Below are positions 26,051 to 38,330 of a stretch of 64,000 bases of DNA, piece by piece (position 1 is the first letter of the stretch; every line of letters starts with the position of its first letter). This DNA is from Anticarsia gemmatalis. Its lineage: Eukaryota; Arthropoda; Insecta; Lepidoptera; Erebidae. A program made the position numbers and the translations under genes. Below the pieces are notes generated by a model. That model saw only the letters and a program-made list of their open reading frames with translations. It was not told where the DNA came from and did not search any database. Location: NCBI RefSeq assembly GCF_050436995.1, contig NC_134755.1, forward strand, positions 5,891,001-5,955,000. Direction: 5' to 3'.

Positions 26051-29000
26051 CTTTTTATCTGTAGTATTGATATCAACAAAAAAATAATTTAATTTAAGTA
26101 ATTTTATAAATACGATGAAATTATTCTCGCTCTGTCTGCTTGTCTTGATAAGCATAACGGCTGCCAATTTCGTTAAAAACTAGGTAACTAAACTAACTAA
26201 ATCAGCATTGACTGGCAAACCTCAAGATAACATTTGCAATCTTACATAGTTTGTACATTATTGGTCAAAAGGTTGGTAAACTTAGCTTGTAAACCTACTT
26301 TCAACAATTTACTTTAATTATTTTTAGCACATACTAATCTTCATAAACAAATTTGTGAGGTCAACACCTGAACTACTAAAAATAGTGTAGTGCATGTTTT
26401 CTTTGTAAACGATGCTAATCTATACACCGTTGTCTGTTAAAACTATGCGACACGAAAACAACGCGACATGCCAGAAAGTCAAACATTACTCACATACAAG
26501 GCCATAGCAACATATCCAAGAAAATATTCTTAGGTAAAGAAAAAGGGCGAATATTACTCTGCAATGCGTCTTTGCACGTTTGGCGTAAATCCAAGTTCAA
26601 CAATGACAGCATCAAGTTGTAAGCTTTCCAAAGTTTCCCCATAACGAACATTCAGTAGGATATAGTAGGTACTGGTGACCACAAATGTGGGTAGTTCGCC
26701 AAGACTTATTTACGAAGACTTCTATGGGATATTGACTGTACATCACTCTGACATGTACTATACGAACTAAAAGTTTTAAAGTTAAGCTTGTAATGTTGCG
26801 TGCATAATAATGCTTAATATTTATTGGTTATGGATAATTGCGTGTTAAATGGAAATGATCTAGTGTTTTAATTATAATAATGATAAACATACACGCACAA
26901 TTCGAAACGGATGGGCACTTTTTCTGCCGAACGTATTTTGTTTCATCATTGTAATTTATTTTTCCGTGTGAAATTGTGTCGTTGTATTTGTCTCTTTTGC
27001 ATAATATCCAATTATAAGTTAAAATGATCGGTGAAATATGAATGCCAAAAGTTTTTATTAAAGATAAGAAAACCCCGTAAACCTAGCCATACCAAGAATT
27101 TATACTCATTAAAGACATAAGTGATCGATGTTAAAAACCAAAATCTCTTATTTTGAAATTACCTATACGTCTTAAAAACTATAATCGTTCTCATGTTGAA
27201 ATAGTCCATAATTACTGCTACAAACCACTTCCCTTACCGTTATTAGCTTAATAATACTTTATTCATGGTAGATGTTACTCCTTTATTTAAAGTCAAGTGT
27301 AATTATAATGCTTATATTTTGCTTATAAGCGTCTGCTCTAACTCAAATCTCTTCTTCTTTATACTTCCATACTTTTACACTCTCTTATTCTCTTTCTCTC
27401 TTTGCCACTAGCTTCGTTTTCATCCTTGTCACCTCCATATTTTAGTTCGTCTTTTTTATATATCACATAGGTACTTTTCTTACAAGAATATATTTTATCT
27501 AAGAAATTAGAAGGTCCAAAACGTTCTCAGGGGTAAGAGAATTATTACGGTTCGCCCGAGGCTCGTTAATGACGGTATTAGGGCCAAACATCTAACTTAA
27601 TTGGGGCCAAGCCTATCGTAAGCTATCGAGCATTAAGGCAATCACTGGCTGTAATCGGAAAAAACCTAAATACCTTTTTCCAAAGCTGTATCCTGGCCTT
27701 AAGGGATAAAACTGTTGTAAAATGATGTATGTCCAAAACTGGCGACTTCTCAGTATGTAATTAAAGTGATTAATGCTTTAAAGCTTATGGCTTCCAAAAT
27801 AAGATTTTCTATGACGAAAAATATCTGAGAAGAAACTGCCATGCCATTTTAATTTGGTTTTCTATAGCTTAAGAAAACTATACCGTCGCTCTCCGAGTTT
27901 TCAATTTCTCAAAAGTGCCTTTTGCATCCTTTTCTTTACATTCCAATTAAGTTTTTATGATATAGTAGGCCTGATATTATTAGTTTCCCGAAACAAGTTT
28001 TGTCTTCGATTATACATACGTAGAAACAAATACGAATGGAACATATTTATGACGTTTATTATATTAGCTGTCTCATTTCCAAATGGTACGCACACATATA
28101 AGTTCTTTTTATACCTACGCAAAAACATATTTACTGATATTAACCGATGATCGCGGCGTCTGCTTGAGTTATGGATTATTGATTACGATTAGCCAATACT
28201 TTTATAGTTTATCTGTTTATTGATACAAGTCATAAAATACGTATATGAATTCCATTTGGGAATGTTTGTTTTTCATATTAATAGTTTGTTAATTATTTGT
28301 TTAGAGGAAGTCGTGGGTGGATTATATTAAGCTGTTAAAATGAAATCTGTATAACTGTTTCTTACTTGTACTTTAAACATAAAATCCAGTTTGGTAAATC
28401 TGAATACTTACCATCCTTTCAATGGCAACAAAACAACCAAAGTTTGTAAGGAAATCGACATTACACGCTAAATAGGAAATTACTTGTACCCAAACAATGA
28501 ATCATGACGTAAGAAACTCGCATCGAGGTGAACCCGACCTCAAAGTGCTAACGAAGCTAACCACTAATAAATACTCCGTTTGTCCTTTAATTATCAACTA
28601 GCAAAGGTAAAGAGCTATCTATATTCAAGAGAGCAACCGCCGTCCGCCTTCACGTCGCCATCCCCAAACCATGTTACCAAAGAAACAAGTTTATTCTATT
28701 ATCCAGATTGTTCTCGCCTTCCGATGCCAAATTGTGCTTCTACATACATCGTACATGCCAGGATGTTTTGCGCGCCAACTAACTTTTTGAGATATGTGTT
28801 ATGGTGCAATCCTTTTATTCAGCGGTATCTGTTACTTTGAATTATTGTTTATTTTTCTGCGTACCGCTTTTGTACATTTATGGCGTTTTGCGCTGGCAAT
28901 TGTGGGAAATTTGCCGTCGTCGGAACATTAAATGTGAATAACGTTTGTACCAGTTCCAAACTTTCAAAATGCTGTGTAATGGAGACACAGTAATTAAATA

Positions 29001-29994
29001 TCTGGTTTTCGCTAGAAATTATTTTAATTACACTGAGACTGGAAATTATTTCTTAGAACTCCGCTCATACGAAATATTTTGAATATCCATAGTTTACCGT
29101 ATAGTTTAGTTAACATTTAGAAACTTGCGTAAAGAGTTCAATCAACAGACAGCTTTTAGTTTACAAGTACACTGGATCATAAAGTCTTAAAATAACAATA
29201 ATATAAACTGACCCGCATTTTTCCAGTACCATCCAATACAAAGTGCGTAAACGTGGTACTCAACATGTTTAAACTACTTAATGGAATCATTTGTAGCTAT
29301 TCTCTTAGTTATTTGAATCGTTCGGCTGGCGCTGTAAATTTTAATTATAGAACTCTTAATAAGGGAAGCTACTCACGACACGGTATGGTTTCATCACTGC
29401 TGTGATGATGGCGAGTCTAATTGGTGCAGTAAATTTAAATAACACTGACACTTTACTGTCGGTGCTCCTCCTAATTGAGAGAGAGCATCGTAAAAATAAT
29501 TTTACCCGCCTCATTTGTAGCCGGCTTTACTTTTAATTTTATTTTTTAGTGCAAGTAGGCTGATTGAACTGCCCACGTTGGCATAGAATTTTATTTATGA
29601 TCGAAATTATTTTCATTCTTTGGCGGGAACGAGATTAAACCTATTTTTTTATTGATGTTTTGGCACGTTGTTTGAGCGATCGGCAGTTTGAGTGTAATTT
29701 TATCTACGCATAGGCTGATAGGCTTAATAAAATCAGTTTTGATTTATAGAGCTTGGGTTTAAAGTTGAATGATGTTAGTCACTTGATGTGTTTATAGGGT
29801 TTCTAAGAAAGGGCCAATTGGACTGACTGTTTACTATCAGAATAAAGCTATTAAGATGATTTATGCAATTAATTTACTGTCTCCGTACGTCATAGTCACT
29901 TATTTAGTTCAGCGTCATTGGTACAGTTCAAAAGTCAATTATAGGCGTAGAATTGAATACTAAACTATTACTTATTCATATGTTTGTTTTACAT
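26051..29994. other. no gene seen; pyrimidine-rich tract
   Basis: A strand-asymmetric pyrimidine-rich run spans about 27340-27470 (ctcttcttctttatacttcc, ctcttattctctttctctct). A GC-richer patch at 27540-27690 (cggttcgcccgaggctcgtt) is a candidate conserved non-coding piece. No supported gene. Confidence 0.5.
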
Positions 29995-30262
29995 GTTATT
30001 ATAAACATTCAAGCCTGTTTATACTCGAAGGTGTAGGCAGAGGTTTAATACCACCACGCCATTAACAATGTTGGTCCAATGTGATAGGGGGCGAGTCTAT
30101 TGCTATATATTGGGCACGCTACTAAATTCCGGGCTACTGTTGAGAAACACTATTATAATTAGACAATACCTAGTACTTTGGCCTACCCGGGAATCGAACC
30201 CCTAGTGTCTGCTAACCCCATCTGACTGCTGTCAGATATTCTACCGACGGTGCCACAGAGAC
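29995..30262 (-). mobile_element. tRNA-derived SINE, family B
   Basis: On the minus strand the head reads ctctgtggcaccgtcggtag, then GGTTCGATTCC (complement of 30190-30200). The body contains ggaccaacattgttaatggc and the tail cctctgcctacaccttcgag, familiar from lepidopteran SINE/LINE 3' ends. The head differs from family A. Ends are approximate. Confidence 0.7.
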
Positions 30263-32927
30263 AGTACTTAAAAGTGTGTTAATTTTGTTAAAATAAATAC
30301 AATTATTTCAGTCCAGTTATCCCATAAAGGCTGTAAACCACATAACCGGTTAACCTAAACAAAATTACATTAATTAAGCAATCCAACCACAATTTTAATC
30401 ACAACAATTTTCCGAGCATGTTTTCGTAGTACTTACAATCTCCGTAGCAATTAATAAAATATCATTCTAATTGAGTATCAACAGGCACAGCCTTATAGAG
30501 TGAAGGTATAAGCGATATAACAAGCGGTTTTAATTGGTACAATTACGATGCTTGAAGCATAGCATAGGCAACTATTCAAGCTTTTGGAAACCAACACACG
30601 GAACCGACTATCCGTACTCGTTATTTCAACGTTGAATGCATCCCAATAAAGTTCAAAAATAAATTATTTATTTAGAGAAAGGGTCATTTAGCGTCAATGA
30701 GGTATATGTATGTGTAATACGTGGGCATGTATAGCCATTTATGTGGTGATCACAGTTCTATAAATGCCGATGAAAGAAGTAACTGTTTTTCGTATATTAA
30801 TTGCAGATTAATATGTGAAGGCACTGTTGCGTTTAGGTTTTTTTGTTTATGATTATTAAATATACATATTTGTACGTGTGCATACGTTCACAGGTCATTT
30901 ATTTTTATGGTGTACTTAACATATTATCATGCCTTTTGAAGATATAAACATAACACAAAATGATGAATAAATTGTTAAGGAAATTCTACTTAATCGTGCT
31001 TTTAGTCATCAAAGCGAACGCGACACAAAAATATCTAAATAATTCATCAAAAGAAAGTAAAAATGTAAAATGAAATCACAATTTAATGAGTCGGCTAATG
31101 GTGAATTTCCCCCGAGTGCTTCATTTTCAGTATTCGAGCAGTCTTACAGGAGATACAAAACTTTGTTAGTCCCGCACAGACAGATGAAACGACATTAAAC
31201 TGGGAACGGCAGACTCTTGAAAGTGCCGTCGAGGATAATTATGTAATTTTCATTATTTGTATCTTATTTTAGATTGTTACGTTTAGTTAGTCTATTTTTT
31301 ACGTAAAATCTTGTCAAAATGTGTACCCAACTCTCATAAGTCGGCAGTGTTTTAACAGTCAATAGATATAATTGAATTTCATTACGTTGATCACAGATTA
31401 ATAAACTATATACAAAAATACATACTAGTGAAACTGTAATATATGTATATTACTAAGCTTTTCCTATTTTGGTGCGTCGAACCTTTATTCCGCTGGCCAC
31501 AATCAATAAATCTACCAACAAAACAATACCCAGTCCCACCATAAAATTACCAATTTAACAATGAATGCACAAATCGACTGTAAGTTAAATCTATGTAGTT
31601 TAATAATGAAACCGCAAATCGATCGCTTAACACAATAGCCATTTAGCACTAACCTCACTAACTTCCAAGCATTTAAAAATAGAAAAAACCCTTTAATCAT
31701 TCACTGGAAACTACTCTAATGTACTTAAGTACCGTGTGAATTATTACCAAGCCGCCTGGACCAATTCATTTAGTACCGAACTTAATACCATTGTCGTGTT
31801 CACATTATTGATTTTCCACACGGCCACCAGAGATACCGTGTAATACTAAAAAAGGAAAACTTTAAAGCAATTTCCCACTAAATTTATAACGGGTTTAACC
31901 GCGAAACAAAAGGAGAACGAAACAATAATGTGTTGTTTTGAAATACGAGCGGCGGGATCCGCTTCCCTCCGTAATGGTACGATTTTTCACTACAAGGAAA
32001 CTCGATGAAACGCATCGGATTTTTTCTATAATAAATTAGATACGGAATTGGAATGTTTTATCTTTCAACTTTGGATATATGCGTTGTGCAATATAAACAG
32101 TAAGATCCGGCTGTTCCGTGTTATAGTGTGTGTAATTTTTTCGTTTATTCATTTTTTTCGTAGGGATGTTTCTTTGTTTTGTATATTTTATTACGATACG
32201 GTACTTCTGTTTGAGCGTAATGTGTTCTACAATAACATGGTACAACGATGTGTATTTAGATCAAGGCTCTATTTTTATTTATGTATTCAATTGTATTCTT
32301 ACATAAGAAGCTCTCGATCTGGACGAGTATTAAGTATTATTATAATATTTTTCTCCGTTCTTTGGCTTTCTCTGTGGTTCGAATCCTAGCCCAAAAAGTA
32401 TTTTCTGAACTTTTCTTTCACTATCGATATCGAATATCGGCTAGGAGAATATTTTTCATTTATCATTTCAATTTTCCATGTTTCGAAATACCTACTAAAA
32501 AGTTAAACGAAGCATGAGATATACGTCATCGACTCTCATCTATAACCATCCACAATTAAACTCACTTCGCTGCTGACGTGCGAATTACGAACATTTCCTA
32601 CTAAACTCATATAACACTGTCATACCCAAATCATCATAAATTCCCTTTACGATAGCACTAAAATAGAATAATTATTACGTAATTAGTTTCTTATTGATAG
32701 TACCGAGGGATGACATAATGAACGTAATTGATAGAGAATGTGTCAGCTGTCGCCGGATGGGACTCAAGCCTTAGAATGATAGCCTTTACGGGTCAGCTAG
32801 AATTTTAATTAGCATTTGGTTGATATTACCGAAATAGATAGGGCCATATGGTCTGGATAGTAATTAGTATCTTATTTGTAAGTAGAACATGCTTTGTGAG
32901 ATGTTCTATGATGTGACAAGCTTATAT
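30263..32927. other. no gene seen
   Basis: The overlapping frames at 32036-32517 on both strands are rich in Phe, Tyr and Ile, as expected from AT-rich DNA, and have no recognisable domain. Nothing else is supported. Confidence 0.6.
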
Positions 32928-33075
32928 TGTGCAGTGGGTAGTACTCGTAACCGGCGGTCCTGTATGACAAAATGCATGAATGTGAATGAAGCAAGGGAAG
33001 TTGTAGGCATCGTAGAAAGCGGAGTTCTTTGGTTTCTGCCCATCGTTTTGGAAAAAAGGCGTGATTTTATGCAAT
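32928..33075 (+). mobile_element. retroelement 3' tail, chimeric
   Basis: Contains aaccggcggtcctg, a piece of the SINE body seen at 8017-8031, joined to gaagcaagggaagttgtagg, catcgtagaaagcggagttc and ttggtttctgcccatc, then aaaaggcgtgattttatgca. The latter resembles the tail of lepidopteran LINE/SINE copies. There is no intact frame of interest. Confidence 0.5.
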
Positions 33076-33517
33076 AGTACATAGGTATAATGCACATTAT
33101 ATACAATTCATATTGACATAATAAACAATACACATAGGTAAAAATGTACTGCCAAAATAGTTTCCACGACGCTCGCTAGAGACGCTGAACCGATTGTCAT
33201 TGAAAATGTTTCGATAGCTAGCCGGTTGTCGGTAGCCGATAGCGGTAGAGAAATGCATACAGGATAATATAGATGAACTGGGGACAATTAAAATTTCATA
33301 GCAAGATACGGTTATGCGTAAATATCCGTATTCATTAAAAACGATTTATGTCAATCAACCTCTGTTATTAGCATAATAATATATTATAATGTCTAGCAGT
33401 ATTTCATATTCTGAATTAATTGCATAGTAATTATTAAATCATAAATCAACTCAACTCAGTCATAAACTAGAATTAACCAGATAATAAAAGTTGAAGGATA
33501 TCAGTCTCATTTTTCAT

Positions 33518-33725
33518 TTACATTTTTTTTAGAGACACAACGCAACTCCCGCACCAAGCTATTGCCCTTGTGTCGCAGAGACTTTAACAAACATACAAAC
33601 AATGGACACAAACAACTATTCGTGGATGGCACAAATTTCAACAAATTGTTCCTGTTGGGAATCGAACCTACGACCTCCCAACGCAATGGTAGCGGCGTGG
33701 CGACCTTAACTGCGTCACGGAGGAA
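33518..33725 (-). mobile_element. tRNA-derived SINE, family A, second copy
   Basis: Same family and orientation as 15899-16112: the shared plus-strand strings include gcaactcccgcaccaag, cttgtgtcgc and acaaacatacaaacaa, with the B box complement ggaatcgaacc at 33658-33668. The A-rich tail is the T-run near 33522-33530. An overlapping sense frame is incidental. Confidence 0.75.
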
Positions 33726-36700
33726 GGATATGAGTAGTGCGGCTTCCATAAAAAAAGCGAAGAATTACCTCCCTTTTTGAAGTCAGTTAAAATAGTTATT
33801 TCAGATACGACGGGGGCAAAATAAATACTTATTAGCATTACTGGAAGAAAATTGCCCCTCAGCGGCCTAATAAAATCACAGGTAAGCAAAAACGTATTTA
33901 AAATTCAGCTCTAAAATACAAAGTAATTTACGGCAACCTAACAGCCAATAAAGAACCACCTAACGGTTTTACTGAACAAAATACCTTGAATAAAAGTTAG
34001 CGTGCATAATAATTAGGAGTTAGTAACGTTACAGTGTAACGAGGCGTCAACGTATAACCGTTTTTCCCAATAAACCTATTTTACGATAAACATATACTTG
34101 TATGTAAGGTCCCTGTAAAAGGCCTACGCAAATATCCATTTCCAATATCCGCTACTACAATGTAAAGGTGGCTTCACACATTACTTCCATCTTGATCTTC
34201 GCTTCGTAATTGACAACAGCTGAAAACGTCATTTTACGTACGGAAAGTATTCCGTTAAACACCCGTCAAAAAAAAAACATTTTATTATTATGTTATTATG
34301 TTGAATTGACATTTAGTAAATTATATGACTTCAATCATCAATCAAGAAAATCACCACTTTTATATGCCAGCCATGTCTGAATCTTTAGAAGAAAGTTAAC
34401 TCTGTTATCATCTCAAAAAGTCGAAGTTGGTCTTCCAACACGAATATTGATAACTTAAAAGAAACTCTAAAGAATTTCAAGAAAAAAGAAATATTTGCTT
34501 GAAATTCTCTAGGTTCCATTTTAGTTTAGTTCCAAGAAAAAGTGCACGTCTACCAAATTCGCCATCGTGTATAACCGTCTTTTGTAAGGTTTGGACTGTA
34601 GCTATAGTGACGTTAATCTGGCGATCTCCTAACTGACTACAAGTCCCATTAGTAAAGGACGTATCCCGGTCTTATTGGTATCCCCCGGGTTGGGCCCGAT
34701 CCGCTCGTTATTTTGCATTAATGCCCCAAAGTTTCGCTCTTAATACCGCTTTGATGAAGGAAATTTCGTTATAGGCGTTAATTAAGAAAAAGGTGAAATC
34801 TCTTTTCGATTTTAAACAAAGCTGAATTTAATAGAGTTTAGAACTAATCCGTATTAAATCTTGTACCTATAAGAAGGTTCGTAGGTTTCGAAACAGGAAA
34901 ACATTGTGTTGAAGAAATTGAGGAAGACTTGATGTATGAAGCACGTCTGTCATAAAGTTTTAGGGGGTAACGCTTACATACATAACACGCGTTGACGCTA
35001 AAAGATGCATATTGTGTACAAAAATGTCTAGAGCCTCATTTCACCTTACAATATAGTAACATACTTGGAACAAAGATCGGAAGGTCGGAATTGACTATAC
35101 ATAGATATATGTACATACTTAGCTAATCTAGTTGGTATAGATTTTTATTGTGGTTCTTTTGGCACCCTTGTTCAAAAGTCCAGTGATCACCATAAAATAA
35201 CAGTATATAATTTTCTATAAAAATCGTCGGATTAAGATTTTCACAGGACCTCTATTTATTGGAATATTGCATCGAGAACGACTAGGGTTTCGACTCTGTT
35301 TTCCAAAAGTCGTTTTTAGATATTAAAACATTTGTATTCCTCTTGTCCATATGGCAACGAAGAAAGGTAAAACTCATAATACTTTGTAAAACTATGGTCG
35401 TGTCTATTTTACGGTAATTTACCTTTATTAAACAAAATTGAAACGTAAATAAAACAGACTATCAAATAAAATGTCAGCCGTCTTTGAGAGAGAACTCAAA
35501 GTTTTCCTAACAATGGAAACAAAGACGTTGCAAGATGGAATACGTCAATAAAATCTTTTGAAGCATTTCTCAAAGAGAAACCTTTCAGAAGTCTATAAGC
35601 TACTGTCGAGGCACCCTCTTATTCACTAAAATGGACTTGAGGCCTCGTCGATTCCTTTAAAACCCAGTGTTGGGGAAATCGCTTTTTCATCCCCGGTAAT
35701 GGCTCGCCCTGGGACGTTTTAATTAACTATGACTTCGAGTGCTTTTTTAATTCAGCGATGAATTATTGATATGCCGTCTTTGATAATCTTAAGAGACTTA
35801 TCTTTGTATTTTTTCCTTTAAGATATTAATAGAGTGTTGTAATATTCTGGAATAGCTTAATTAAGAAAAAATCACAAATGTAAAGTAAATCTTATAAAAA
35901 AAAATGTTCTAACTAACGCCAATCTGAACACTTTTTTTTCTTGAAAAATAATCATGAGTTAATAAACTAAGTAATTCGCACATGAAAGTATTTTTTTAAC
36001 TACGCCCGAAATCTACACAACTTTTAGAAAACTTTATACTCCGCCTATAACAAACACTTCTGACTACTGAATAATTCATTCACTCCACCTATTTACACAC
36101 CACTCGAAACCAAAAACAACCACTTACTTAAGCAAGTATTATTCAAACAATCAACTCTATAATCGAAGGCATTATCCATATTAAAAGCTATAAAAAAGCA
36201 AAGGACACTCGGAAAGTAAATATCACATTTTATGGGCGCCATGTCGTAAACCATCGTAAGTACAAAAGGATTCTGTTTTGTGATCACAATCTTGTATTAA
36301 GGTGGTATGCAATTATTTGATCTGGTTTAACTCTATAAGACTTGTGCTATTATCTATTCTGTGATATAAGTAAGAAGGTTTATTGATAATGGCACGAATG
36401 TTAAGTGCTTTTTTCACGAGATAATCCTCAGTTGGTACATATCTATGTATGTATATTAAAAGACAAATTTGCACAATACAGCAAAAAAAGTTGCAATCCG
36501 TTATTTACTAAGCTATGTGTAGCAAGTTGTGTGTAGCCTTTATTTTACATAAATTTGACTACTAAACACTAATATCCCATCTGATGCAAAAATATGTTCA
36601 GATACAATTCTGGTATGTGTGAAAATTGACACAAGATACCAGCCAACATACGTGTTATTGCTAATCATCGTCAAACCACCGAACGTCTGGAGCCGGTACG

Positions 36701-38128
36701 AACAGAGGCTCTCATAAAGACTACTTAACGCCACGGGAGAGATACTTAAGCCCCAACAGTCTTGTTTGTGACACTATTTTGCTAAAGAACAGTGATAAGT
36801 AGGACAAGCTCTTTTTACGTCGAAAAAAACACAAAGAAAATAGGTGGAGACACCGTTTTAGTGCGGTTTTATAAGCAAACAAAGTAATAAGGTACTTTGT
36901 CGCGAAGATTTACTTCTTACCGTCGAGGATTTATAATAAAAAGTCGATAAAGTTGGCGATTTTGTAAAGACACTGTTTTTGAGACAAAATAGTCGCATCT
37001 TTTTCTTATTTTGTTTGCTAGTTTTGGAGCTGCTTGATCGATCTGTGCAATTCACTTAGCATCCTCGAGTGTTGAGAAGACAAACAATGTTTACATTCAC
37101 GTCGTCAATGTTCGAAATGAAATTCTTTTGTTTCAAAATACAATGTAGTCTTAAAAACATATGTTCCATCCGTGTTACTTATAAATATAATTTAAGCCTA
37201 GGGTATATTTACCGTAAAAGTCACAAAGTCCAAGTTGTAAAATCAAAAATTCTAGCCATCCAGATTGTTTTCGCGAACAAACTGCTCTATGTTGACAAGC
37301 TCTCGTATGAATATCAAAGCGCCACGAAGTTTCATGGACGGATGCCATATATTGGCGCATTCAACTGACCAGTCGAGCTTTGTTAGCCTGCACGAACGAA
37401 TTCACTGCGAAAAGTTGGAAATAATTCAATTTGCTGTGATTTTTAGCTGGGATTTTAGAACTACATTGTAAAGGCTTTTGTTGGAAAGAGATAAGGTCAT
37501 GTATTATGTTGACAGTGTTTTGATTCATATATGTGATAGTCTTTACATGATTTATAAAAGAACGTTCTTAAATATTACTATTTTTTTGTAACGGTATTAA
37601 GTTACTACATATTTTGATTGTTGTTTAGAAAATGTTGGAACTGTGAATATGCGAAATCTTATAAAGAGCGATCGTTTTCTTTCACTTTGTTTCTTGTGAT
37701 GACGTAAACTTTCCAGACATACATTAGTACTTTGCCAATTTATTATGCAATGTCTTATCTTGTTTCTAACATTATTATTTCCTCTAGCTGCAAACGCTTA
37801 AGATAAACTAAAAACAGGACCCAGCATATGTAGCCGAATTAACTGTTTCTAAGATAACCGTGAGACTAGATACCGTCTTATTAGTCGTGCTTGCTTCCAG
37901 GAATACACCAGATATAATCGCTTAGCGTGTGTCGTGTATGTACAAAACAAACCTTGCTTCAAAATCTTCATACAATAGTTAACCTAAGCCTTTGTTGTTA
38001 AGCGTTCACGCTTCATTTGAATTCTTTGACGCAGCGGGGAACGAAAGTAAGTGCGTTTTTTATGAAGTCTTTAACCTTTAACTCCAAAACTGGTTTGAAT
38101 TTTAATGAGTTAATACATCAATACATCA
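33726..38128. other. no gene seen; possible conserved non-coding patches
   Basis: A string at 33769-33789 (cctccctttttgaagtcagt) is common beside lepidopteran repeats. Balanced-composition patches lie at 34600-34790 (gtatcccccgggttgggccc) and 35640-35790 (ggtaatggctcgccctggga). No coding evidence. Confidence 0.5.
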
Positions 38129-38330
38129 TCAGGTAATAGCGACTGTTAATATCGACTCGCAGGTTTTCGCTTCTCGCCGCAGCGGGGCGCCGCCATCTCT
38201 GAGGACCCGACAGACCCCTGGTGGAAACAACCTGCCCCCTTCATTGTGCCTGACACGAAACACAGCCGTAATCGCGCCGCAGCAATACGACCCGTGAGCT
38301 TTGTAACTACAACTCTTCGTACTAAATAAC
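38129..38330 (+). other. GC-rich open segment, possible exon or TE fragment
   Basis: A GC-rich island in AT-rich surroundings. On the plus strand a frame starting at the TAT after the stop near 38149 stays open for about 60 codons, including GFRFSPQRGAAISEDPTDPW, WKQPAPFIVPDT and RNRAAAIRPVSFVTTTL, and ends at TAA (about 38328). The minus strand is also open (FRVRHNEGGRLFPPG). I do not recognise either product. Possible splice acceptors (cgactcgcag, cttctcgccgcag) lie within it. A conserved repeat fragment is at least as likely as an exon. Confidence 0.35.

Noticed and set aside
28580..28840. 86-codon plus-strand frame
   Set aside because: Unrecognised product with no supporting context; probably chance.
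30178..30262. tRNA gene with GGTTCGATTCC box
   Set aside because: The head is followed by a SINE body and lacks a convincing anticodon arm; it is a tRNA-derived SINE. The same holds for 16053-16108 and 33658-33718.
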